A stretch of 27,917 bases of DNA from Bacteroidota bacterium. Its GTDB lineage: Bacteria; Bacteroidota; Bacteroidia; Flavobacteriales; Weeksellaceae. The notes beneath the pieces were generated by a model. It made no database searches. It was not told the DNA's origin and saw nothing but the letters and a program-made list of their open reading frames with translations. How positions within the stretch are numbered: the first letter of the stretch is position 1; every line of letters starts with the position of its first letter. The position numbers and the translations under genes were made by a program. The stretch is from NCBI GenBank assembly GCA_023423715.1, contig JAFAFC010000033.1:1-27917 (forward strand). Direction: 5' to 3'. This document shows, piece after piece, positions 1-5,872 of the stretch.

Positions 1-370
1 AAATTCATGGTCGTCCTGCTCATCCACAAACTCAAGGAAAAATTGAACGATATCACAGAACCATGAAAAATGTGGTAAAACTGCATCATTACTACAGCCC
101 TGAAGAACTGATAAAAGCTTTAGAAGAGTTTGTAAATCGCTACAACAACGAACGATATCATGAATCATTACAAAACCTTACTCCAGCTGACGTTTATTAC
201 GGAAGAACAGACGAAATTTTAAAAATAAGACAACAAATTAAACAAGAAACCATTAAAAGAAGGAAACAATATTACGAGCAAAACAAATCAGTTTTCTCCT
301 CAAATTAAACTAAATATTGTTTTTTCCGACTATATTTGAAAAACCAAAACACTCCACTAAACTTGGTACA
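1..370 (+). mobile_element. Right end of an insertion sequence (IS3/IS481-like), left part outside window
   Basis: The segment holds the 3' part of a DDE transposase followed by about 60 non-coding bases. The likely terminus is near 370: read from the minus strand the end begins TGTACCAAGTTTAGTGGAGT, with the 5'-TG common in IS3-type ends. From 371 on, the sequence belongs to the interrupted replication gene. The left end and the target-site duplication lie outside the window, so the exact terminus is an inference. Confidence 0.6.
3..308 (+). CDS. IS3/IS481-type transposase, C-terminal part of integrase core (5' truncated by window)
   Basis: The reading frame is open from the first bases of the window, so the ATG at 63 is internal rather than the start. 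The visible 101 residues begin with a GRPAHPQTQGKIERYHRTMK block, typical of the last part of the rve/DDE integrase core; the Glu of GKIER is the expected third catalytic acid. This is followed by the family's usual RYNNERYHESLQNLTPADVY tail. The protein would bind the IS ends and catalyse strand transfer. The two catalytic Asp residues and the HTH region lie upstream of the window. The ORF ends at TAA 306-308, about 60 bp before the inferred IS end. Assignment between the IS3 and IS481 families is not certain from this fragment. Confidence 0.85.
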   Translation: MHGRPAHPQTQGKIERYHRTMKNVVKLHHYYSPEELIKALEEFVNRYNNERYHESLQNLTPADVYYGRTDEILKIRQQIKQETIKRRKQYYEQNKSVFSSN

Positions 371-921
371 CTTTCTTTTGAAGACGTACATCGAATAGTG
401 TTTGCAGAAGAAACCTCAAATGCTAATTCTTTTTTTAAGGTATAATATGGGTCCATATTGAGCAAACTCCCCAGAACAGCCTTATCCATTTTAAAAAAAA
501 TATTTTTACTATTCCAGCTTGGATCAAGTATAAAGGGAACTGCCCTGTAACCATTTATCGATTCGTCTCTTAATCTAAGCCAATTGATATTTGTCATATT
601 AATCAAGGCAGCTTGAATACTCGAATTTTTCATTGTCCGGTTTTTATTTAGTTGATCCATTGACACACTAAATTCAACATAACCCTGATGTGCCCATCCT
701 TGAAAATAATCATCAAATGATAATTGTTTCTCAGCCAAACTTTCGAACGGATTTTTTTTCGGTATGAATTTCGATTGATCATCTTTGACAGCTGTAAGTA
801 TAACGGTAATAATACGTTGCTCTATAATTGACGTTTCCTGCGAAATAAGAATATCTCTAAAATCTCTTGATACCAAGACTTTTAATTTACGCTTTGCTAC
901 AAATGTTCGCTCAGAATTCAT
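371..921 (-). pseudogene. Plasmid-type replication initiator (Rep_3/RepB-like), 3' end lost to IS insertion
   Basis: About 183 native residues remain before the reading frame runs into IS sequence at 370; it stops by chance at 310. The N-terminal part (IISQ-type helix, EQRIITVILTAVKDD near residues 37-50) and the later block ending in YTLKKELAFEVSSANTIR resemble the first winged-helix domain and linker of Rep_3 initiators, where a turn of the form S-x-x-IRLYELL normally follows. Here the sequence after NTIR reads CTSSKES. A one-base shift would give MYVFKRK, so a frameshift just before the IS is possible. The second DNA-binding domain is missing. The start lies 6 bp after the HTH gene, so the two were probably co-transcribed. 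The family call rests on pattern only, and the gene is very probably non-functional as it stands. Confidence 0.6.
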
Positions 922-927
922 ATTTAC

Positions 928-1209
928 CTATTTTTTACTGAGGGAAAATTCCAATGCTTCATTAGCTACTTCATTCTGTGATTTTTGTGGATTTTGAAGC
1001 AACCATTCATCTATTTTTTTTCTTTCAAAAAATAGTACTTTTCCATTAGGCTTACTAAAGGGGATCAAATTTTCATGTACAAGCTTATAGATATAAGATT
1101 TTTTAAATCCTGTGTAATCTGCTAGTTCTTCAACGTTCAGAATTGATTTCAAACCGAAAATGTGTTTCTCAATTCGATTTAGTTTGTGTAGAATAATTTC
1201 ATTTTCCAT
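928..1209 (-). CDS. Excisionase-like helix-turn-helix DNA-binding protein
   Basis: A 93-residue protein with a central HTH_17/MerR-type fold: LNVEELADYTGFKKSYIYKL (about residues 24-43) is the helix-turn-helix, followed by a wing PNGKVLFFERKKIDEWL (about 54-70). This layout is common to recombination directionality factors and small regulators of Bacteroidota mobile elements. It sits between the integrase cluster and the broken replication gene, which starts 6 bp after it, so it most likely controls excision or replication of the element. A strong terminator at 1274-1301 separates it from the integrase cluster, so it should have its own promoter in 1210-1270; the sequence TTACTTTG there is one mismatch from TANNTTTG. 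The exact role is not known. Confidence 0.8.
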   Translation of the reverse strand: MENEIILHKLNRIEKHIFGLKSILNVEELADYTGFKKSYIYKLVHENLIPFSKPNGKVLFFERKKIDEWLLQNPQKSQNEVANEALEFSLSKK

Positions 1210-1273
1210 TGCTTTGACTTATTTTGTTTTGTTTTTAATTCTTAAGCAAAGTAAAATCAAGAAAAAAATAAAA

Positions 1274-1301
1274 AAGGTAACAACACTGACGTTGTTACCT
1301 T
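1274..1301 (-). terminator. Rho-independent terminator, probably bidirectional
   Basis: An 11-bp perfect stem (AAGGTAACAAC / GTTGTTACCTT) closes a 6-nt loop. On the minus strand it is followed by a long T tract, and on the plus strand by a T-rich stretch too. It lies between the end of the 1422-1730 gene and the start of the HTH gene, so it should end the integrase transcript and leave the HTH-rep pair on a separate one. The 210-bp gap also holds no gene. Confidence 0.75.
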
Positions 1302-1421
1302 ATTTTTTTGAGAATGTTACTAAAATCATATTTCGGCAAAAAAATCATTCAACAGTTTTTTATTAGGCGGATTTGGATTTTTTCTACCATCCTTTCTAAC
1401 TGAATTATAGTTAAAAAAATC

Positions 1422-1730
1422 TCAATTTTTATTTCTAAAATGACCACAGAAATCTTTGAGTGTTATTTTACTTTTAAATTTTTCGCAATAAATTTTATGC
1501 AATAAGTAAAAATCAGCATTAGTTATTTTCAACCTAGGAGGATTATTCTCAAATTCATCGAGATTAAAATCATCATCTAAAAAATCAAAACGTTTAAATC
1601 CACTAATCATAATTATAAGAAAGGATTGCTTGATACCCTCTTTCTCAATTGAATTAACATTTACATCTTTAGATGAATTAATGCTTTTGTTTACTTTTTC
1701 CAGAGACAATCCTTTTTCTTTTTCTGTCAT
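1422..1730 (-). CDS. Small hypothetical protein of the mobile element
   Basis: I do not recognise this protein. The reading frame is open further upstream to 1769, but the ATG at 1730 (MTEKEKGLSLEKV) is the better start because it lies one base after the stop of the preceding gene (TAG 1732-1734), which suggests translational coupling. The resulting 102 residues are charged and have no signal peptide or clear membrane segment. There is a hydrophobic stretch (SFLIIMISGFKRFDFL), an acidic middle (DDDFNLDEFENN) and a basic C-terminus with paired Cys and His (CGHFRNKN). The gene is the third of an apparent integrase transcript. No function can be inferred beyond membership of the element. Confidence 0.55.
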   Translation of the reverse strand: MTEKEKGLSLEKVNKSINSSKDVNVNSIEKEGIKQSFLIIMISGFKRFDFLDDDFNLDEFENNPPRLKITNADFYLLHKIYCEKFKSKITLKDFCGHFRNKN

Positions 1731-1731
1731 T

Positions 1732-2031
1732 CTAATAAAGAAAATTGTAAAAAAAAGAAAACATTCCAATTAATAACAAGTAGGCGATTGTTAACAACCA
1801 TGAACTATCAGTTTTTCCTTGCCAAATTTCCTTTGCTAAGAAAACTGACATAATGCCAAAAACTAAAGAAAAAGCCATAGCACTTCGATCATACTTTGGA
1901 TTCCATGATATTGGTTTATAATCTAAATATTCAATAGCAAATCTCTTAAAATAGTACATTGAATATAAAACTTGAGTTACCGGCAAAATCAATGAAGAAA
2001 TTAGAATAAAATAAATTAGTGTTTTTTCCAT
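1732..2031 (-). CDS. Small membrane protein of the mobile element
   Basis: A 99-residue protein with about three predicted membrane segments: residues 4-24 (IYFILISSLILPVTQVLYSM), about 52-66 (MAFSLVFGIMSVFLA) and about 78-97 (LLTIAYLLLIGMFSFFYNF). Between the first two is a polar loop with WNPKYDRS. It begins 10 bp after the integrase stop and its own stop is one base from the next start, so int, this gene and the 1422-1730 gene look like one operon. I do not recognise a family. A product linked to element maintenance or exclusion would be possible but is not supported by any motif. Confidence 0.6.
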   Translation of the reverse strand: MEKTLIYFILISSLILPVTQVLYSMYYFKRFAIEYLDYKPISWNPKYDRSAMAFSLVFGIMSVFLAKEIWQGKTDSSWLLTIAYLLLIGMFSFFYNFLY

Positions 2032-2041
2032 AATATTTTTT

Positions 2042-3181
2042 TTAAAGGTTAATATTTAATGTTGGTATTAACTCAGCAGCTTCTTTCATTTTACTATCAA
2101 TAATTTTTGCATAAATTTCAGTAGTTCTGACTTCACGATGTCCTAATCTTTTTGAAAGCGTGTAAATGTCAACTCCATTTTCAAGTAAAAGTACCGCATT
2201 AGTATGACGTGCTGAATGAAAAGTAATATGCTTGGGCACTCCAGCTCGATTGCACCAACGAATAATTTCTGTATTGTAAGTCATCCCATACTTTAAACCT
2301 TTAAAAACTCGATCTTGTGGATCTTCACGTTCACCAAGAAGATCTCGAGCCTGTCTAGAAATATATAAGTACTCTACACCATCTGTTTTTACTTGTCTAA
2401 AGTTAATTTTAGTAAAATCACCTTCATCGCGTACTTCTGACCATACTAAAGTATTTATATCACTCCATCTTAAACCAGACAAACATGAAAAAATAAAGGC
2501 TCTTTTCAGTACATCATATTTGCATTCTGTTTTTGCTAATGCCTGGACTTCATTAAATGTCAGATATTCTCTCTGGCTTTCAGCTTGGTCAAAAGATTTG
2601 GTTTTTGTGGCAAAATTAATTGATGTATAACCTTCATCAAAAGCTCTTCGAAGCGAGGCTTTAAATTTATTGAAGTAGGAGTATTTAGAATTTTGAGAGA
2701 GTGGTAAATTACTCTTAGTCAAAGCATCATTCTCAAAATAAGTACGAACTTTCTTGATAAGGTTTTCATCAATATCATCAAAAGTTAGATTCTTAGAGAG
2801 AATTCTTTTCAGGTGCTGTAAAGTTGAGAACCAGTTACCATAATTAGTGGAAGAATCTTGTTTTTGCTTTTCTTCGGTTAGTTCTTCAAAAAAAGCAAGA
2901 AATGTACGCTTAGACTTTGAGGTATTCTTAATATCATATTTTCCTTGAACGTACTCTGCTTTTCGAATTGCTAAAACATTTTCTGCGAAAGCTAAACCTT
3001 CTTTATTATGTTTCTTCTCGCTCGGAGTTTTAGGTTCAGGAAATAAATAAGTGTCTAACTTTTCAAAATTACGTAGATGTCTTCTTTTTCCTTCAGGACT
3101 TGTTTCAGATCCACGATAATATTCAATAGAGAGACTAATCTTACCATCTTTAAGTTTTCTTTGATTAATGGAAATCTTCAT
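2042..3181 (-). CDS. Tyrosine recombinase/integrase of the integrated element
   Basis: A 379-residue integrase of the Bacteroidota type. Residues 1-~90 form an arm-binding region, ~100-200 a SAM-like core-binding domain, and ~205-375 the catalytic domain. All catalytic residues are visible: the Arg of LSGLRWSDI, the Lys of RQVKTDG, the H-x-x-R of FHSARHTN, the His of LGHREVRTT and the nucleophilic Tyr of EIYAKI. It would recombine the element's att site with the host target by Tyr-linked strand exchange. The gene reads away from mnmE, whose 3' end is 167 bp upstream of its start, the usual position of an integrase next to its attachment site. A 10-bp-phased TTTGTAY array lies directly in front of the start codon. 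The gene is intact, so it could still be active. Confidence 0.93.
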   Translation of the reverse strand: MKISINQRKLKDGKISLSIEYYRGSETSPEGKRRHLRNFEKLDTYLFPEPKTPSEKKHNKEGLAFAENVLAIRKAEYVQGKYDIKNTSKSKRTFLAFFEELTEEKQKQDSSTNYGNWFSTLQHLKRILSKNLTFDDIDENLIKKVRTYFENDALTKSNLPLSQNSKYSYFNKFKASLRRAFDEGYTSINFATKTKSFDQAESQREYLTFNEVQALAKTECKYDVLKRAFIFSCLSGLRWSDINTLVWSEVRDEGDFTKINFRQVKTDGVEYLYISRQARDLLGEREDPQDRVFKGLKYGMTYNTEIIRWCNRAGVPKHITFHSARHTNAVLLLENGVDIYTLSKRLGHREVRTTEIYAKIIDSKMKEAAELIPTLNINL

Positions 3182-3190
3182 ATTTTACAT

Positions 3191-3217
3191 TTTGTACTTT
3201 TTTGTACCACTTTGTAT
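3191..3217. repeat. Three TTTGTAY direct repeats in 10-bp phase before the integrase start
   Basis: TTTGTAC starts at 3191 and 3201, and TTTGTAT at 3211, exactly 10 bp apart. The spacing places all three on the same helix face, 10-36 bp upstream of the integrase ATG (3181). Such phased sites suit arm-type integrase binding or a repressor of int. They could be chance in AT-rich DNA. Confidence 0.5.
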
Positions 3218-3337
3218 CAATTTGGAAATTGAAGTAGTACATAATTGGTAACAAAACTACAAATAAAGAATAATAAACGAAAATAAAATTAACGTAAATA
3301 ATTGAAAATCAAACAAAAGAACACAAAAGAAACTAAA

Positions 3338-3357
3338 GGAAAATAAATTTATTTTCC
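3338..3357. other. Candidate recombined attachment core (attR) at the mnmE stop codon
   Basis: A perfect 20-bp palindrome: arms GGAAAAT and ATTTTCC flank a 6-bp centre AAATTT. The right half encodes the last codons and stop of mnmE (Gly-Lys-stop); the left half lies in the element. Inverted 7-bp arms around a 6-8 bp spacer are the usual form of a tyrosine recombinase core site. The 3' end of mnmE, encoding the conserved FCIGK tail, is a known target of SGI1-type islands. The exact crossover point cannot be fixed without the other att site. Confidence 0.5.
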
Positions 3358-4809
3358 GATACAAAATTTCGAGAAGATATTCCCCAAAACCTCGTCGTTA
3401 GTGAACTCACCAGATATCTCACCAAGATGTTCCAAAGCGTTACGCAATTCGTACGCCAAGAGTTCGGTAGTTATGTTGTGCGAAACAGCCTCTTCAACTT
3501 GTGTTACCGAATACAAGGATTTTTGCAAAGCTCCATAATGCCTTTGATTGGTAATCACCACGCCACCTTCTTGAGCTTTTAAGTTTTCAACGTAGGATGA
3601 CAATTCATTCTTTAATTCCTGAATATTACGATTCTCTATAGCCGAAATCTTAATAAAATCAAATGGCGTATCCAAAGCATCACGGAACTGATTTTCAATC
3701 ATATCAAAAGCAGTTGGAACAACCTCATCAATCTTTGTTAAGCAGATAATCACTTCCAAGTCCTCACGCACCAAAGATTGAATCATGCGAATATCTTCTG
3801 TAAAATCTCCAGAATTTGCAGCTGCTAAATACACCAAAATCTCAGCCTGACCAACCTTTTCACGGGCTTTCTGTACACCGATCGCTTCAATTTCATCTTC
3901 GGTATCGCGCAGTCCTGCTGTGTCTATCAATCGGAAGGCATGGCCTTTAATATGCAAAATCTCCTCAATGGTATCACGCGTCGTTCCTGCAATATTGCTC
4001 ACAATCGCGCGCTCTTCCTTCAGTAAGGTATTCAGTAAAGTCGATTTCCCGGCGTTGGGTTTCCCAATAATCGCCACAGCAGTACCGTTCTTAATGGCAT
4101 TTCCGTATTGAAAACTGTCGATTAATGATTTCAATTTAGCTTGTATTCGCTTAATCAAGGCTACTAAAGCCGTTCTATCAGCGAATTCCACATCTTCCTC
4201 AGCAAAATCCAATTCCAATTCAATAAGTGAAGTAAAATTCAACAAATCACCTCTTAATACCGAAATCTCTTGCGAAATACCACCTTTCAACTGGTTCAAA
4301 GCTACTTTTCGGGAAGCTTCATTCTCTGCAGCAATCAGGTCAGCAATAGATTCGGCTTGCGAAAGATCAATACGACCGTTCATAAAGGCGCGCATTGTAA
4401 ACTCACCAGCTTTTGCCATTCGAGCTCCATTTTTAATCAAAACTTCAAGAATCTTAGCGCCAATATGCGGCGAACCATGAAACGAAATTTCTACAGAATT
4501 TTCCGTCGTAAAAGTTTTCGGCGCATGAAACACCGAAACCATCACCTCATCAATCACTTCTATGTTGTTGGCGCCTTCGTCTCTTGTCTTTTCTCTTTCC
4601 TCTTTTCTCTCAATCTCATGTCTCACATCTCGCTTCTTCCCATCTATAATAAACCCATAATGCACTGTATGCGATTTTGCTTTCTCAAGATTTTTCCCTT
4701 CAAAAACGTTGTTCACAATCTCAAAAGATTTTTCGCCCGAAACTCTAATAATTCCAATCGCACCAACACCGTTAGCTGTTGCCAATGCACAGATAGTATC
4801 CTGATTCAT
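3349..4809 (-). CDS. mnmE: tRNA uridine-5-carboxymethylaminomethyl(34) synthesis GTPase MnmE
   Basis: MnmE works with MnmG to put the (carboxymethyl)aminomethyl group on U34 of certain tRNAs, using tetrahydrofolate chemistry and GTP hydrolysis in the cytoplasm. The 486-residue protein has the N-terminal folate-binding TrmE domain (1-~145), a helical domain split around the G domain, the G1 loop GKPNAGKST near 249-257, TRDTIEE, DTAGLRDTEDE near 295, TKID, and the conserved C-terminal IFSKFCIGK with the functional Cys. The ATG at 4809 begins the canonical MNQDTICALATANG. Residues about 60-84 form a charged insert (RDVRHEIERKEEREK...) absent from typical homologues; it is encoded by a heptanucleotide repeat. 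A consensus -7 box ends only 4 bp before the ATG, so the mRNA may be leaderless. The 3' end appears to be the target of the adjacent integrase; the C-terminus is intact. Confidence 0.97.
   Translation of the reverse strand: MNQDTICALATANGVGAIGIIRVSGEKSFEIVNNVFEGKNLEKAKSHTVHYGFIIDGKKRDVRHEIERKEEREKTRDEGANNIEVIDEVMVSVFHAPKTFTTENSVEISFHGSPHIGAKILEVLIKNGARMAKAGEFTMRAFMNGRIDLSQAESIADLIAAENEASRKVALNQLKGGISQEISVLRGDLLNFTSLIELELDFAEEDVEFADRTALVALIKRIQAKLKSLIDSFQYGNAIKNGTAVAIIGKPNAGKSTLLNTLLKEERAIVSNIAGTTRDTIEEILHIKGHAFRLIDTAGLRDTEDEIEAIGVQKAREKVGQAEILVYLAAANSGDFTEDIRMIQSLVREDLEVIICLTKIDEVVPTAFDMIENQFRDALDTPFDFIKISAIENRNIQELKNELSSYVENLKAQEGGVVITNQRHYGALQKSLYSVTQVEEAVSHNITTELLAYELRNALEHLGEISGEFTNDEVLGNIFSKFCIGK
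4576..4631 (-). repeat. Degenerate heptanucleotide repeat inside mnmE
   Basis: Read on the coding strand, eight 7-mers follow in register: GAGATGT, GAGACAT, GAGATTG, AGAGAAA, AGAGGAA, AGAGAAA, AGACAAG, AGACGAA. The tract is almost wholly purine and lies in frame in a surface-loop position between the DGK and IDEV strands of the TrmE domain. Gain or loss of one unit would shift the frame. Confidence 0.7.
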
Positions 4810-4813
4810 GCTA

Positions 4814-4821
4814 CAAATTTA
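4814..4821 (-). promoter_or_regulatory. mnmE -7 promoter box (TAAATTTG)
   Basis: A perfect match to the Bacteroidota -7 element TANNTTTG, ending 4 bp before the mnmE ATG. No TTG was found at the usual -33 spacing. Transcription would start at or within a base or two of the initiation codon. Confidence 0.55.
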
Positions 4822-5010
4822 CGCCTTTTTTACACAAGTTTTTAGGAGTCGAGAACGGCTTTCAGATGTATCATTTTTCCACTCCTCACCGAAACAAAAA
4901 AAGGATGCCGCTACAAAACAAGGAACAAGTTTCGATGGTTCAATAATAAAAATAGGTAAGCCAAAATCAATCATGCCTATTTTCAAAGCATTCCCAATTT
5001 TAAAACCACC

Positions 5011-5392
5011 GTCAGTTCGAGTAGATTTTGAAAAAATCGTATCGAGAACACAGTGGAAAAACCTTCTCAATACACGGCTCTTCGCAACACTCGAAGTGAC
5101 GATCGTTAATTAAACATGAAACAAAAAAGAGATTTCTCATTGCACTACGCTCCATTCGAAATGACAATCGAGAACTTAAAAAATTGACTTAGGAGATTTT
5201 TGCGTTAATAAAAAGTATTTATGGAATGGAAAAAAGATTTAGTGTTTGAGCATGGCTAAAAATCAATAAAAGAATCCAGTTCGAGTAACCATGCGAGTTT
5301 TAAATCTTTTAGTGTAATAAAAACTTTTTTAGCAAAAAGATCCAAGTCTTGATCTTTTGTAACTTTTGTATCAAGACAAAAGTTAAAAGAAG
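5011..5392 (+). repeat. Dispersed intergenic repeat, copy A (switch hairpin at 5347-5385)
   Basis: The copy opens with GTCAGTTCGAGTAG at 5011, passes through the block around TAAACATGAAAC (5111-5122), and closes with the hairpin module. The hairpin has a 10-bp stem TAACTTTTGT (5360-5369) / ACAAAAGTTA (5376-5385) and loop ATCAAG. The loop can instead pair with TCTTGAT at 5347-5353, which would break the first stem. The middle of this copy differs from copies B and C. With copy B it fills most of the 1051-bp gap between the divergent mnmE and S41 peptidase genes. I see no credible gene in 4822-5872. Confidence 0.8.
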
Positions 5393-5401
5393 AAAATGGA
5401 A

Positions 5402-5820
5402 TAAAAAACTTCTCGATACACGGCTCTTCGCCGCACTCGAAGTAACGATCGTGGCCTAAACATGAAACAAAAAAAAAGATTGACTTCGTCGAACCACTAC
5501 GTTAGGTTTTCTCATTACACTTCGCTCCATTCGAAATGACAATCGAGAATTTAAAACATCAAAAAGATTCTCAGAATCGACTTAGGAGTTTGAAGCGTTT
5601 AAAAGTTTCTTGGAATTTTCGTCAAAAAAATTCTACTGTTTGAACAAGACTTGGGAAAGGAGTCGGCGTGAGTTTTAGAAATTTTAGAAAATTTCAATAA
5701 ACTTTAGCTTCAAAATCCAAGTCTTGATCTTTTGGTCCTTTTGCATCAAGGTAAAAGGACAAAAAAAAGGAACAAAAAAACTTCTTAATAGCAAGTTGTT
5801 CAACCTCACTCGAAATGACC
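5402..5820 (+). repeat. Dispersed intergenic repeat, copy B (switch hairpin at 5722-5760)
   Basis: Nearly identical to copy C over the block 5545-5645, but with an extra module (CGTCGAACCACTACGTTAGG at 5488-5507) that is otherwise seen only in the 18-kb copies. The hairpin stem is GTCCTTTTGC (5735-5744) / GTAAAAGGAC (5751-5760), loop ATCAAG, with the alternative partner TCTTGAT at 5722-5728. Relative to copy A the lower stem has changed on both sides (TAAC/GTTA to GTCC/GGAC), keeping pairing. Confidence 0.8.
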
Positions 5821-5872
5821 TTAATAAAAAGAAAACAAACTATTTTCCCTATTTTTATCCAAAAAGCCATTC

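Larger units (their letters stand above)
371..3348. mobile_element. One end of an integrative element inserted at the 3' end of mnmE
   Basis: The region carries an integrase, two small unknown proteins, an excisionase-like HTH protein and a replication initiator remnant, all on the minus strand. It is visibly more AT-rich than the housekeeping genes from mnmE onward. The right boundary is placed at the mnmE stop codon, where a palindromic core is seen. The other boundary, and any cargo or mobilisation genes, lie beyond the IS and outside the window. I found no second copy of the mnmE terminal sequence within 1-3348. Confidence 0.7.

Noticed and set aside
1..3337. A second copy of the mnmE 3' end (left att site) inside the window
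   Set aside because: I searched by eye for the terminal CCGATACAAAA sequence and found no match; the other att site is presumably beyond the left edge.
4270..4845. A 191-codon ORF antisense to mnmE
   Set aside because: It is the shadow of a strongly conserved gene in the other strand and has no domain of its own.
4819..5113. Overlapping ORFs on both strands just upstream of mnmE (83 and 101 codons)
   Set aside because: They overlap the mnmE promoter and repeat copy A, have no recognisable domain, and neither has a clear start signal. A gene remnant cannot be excluded.
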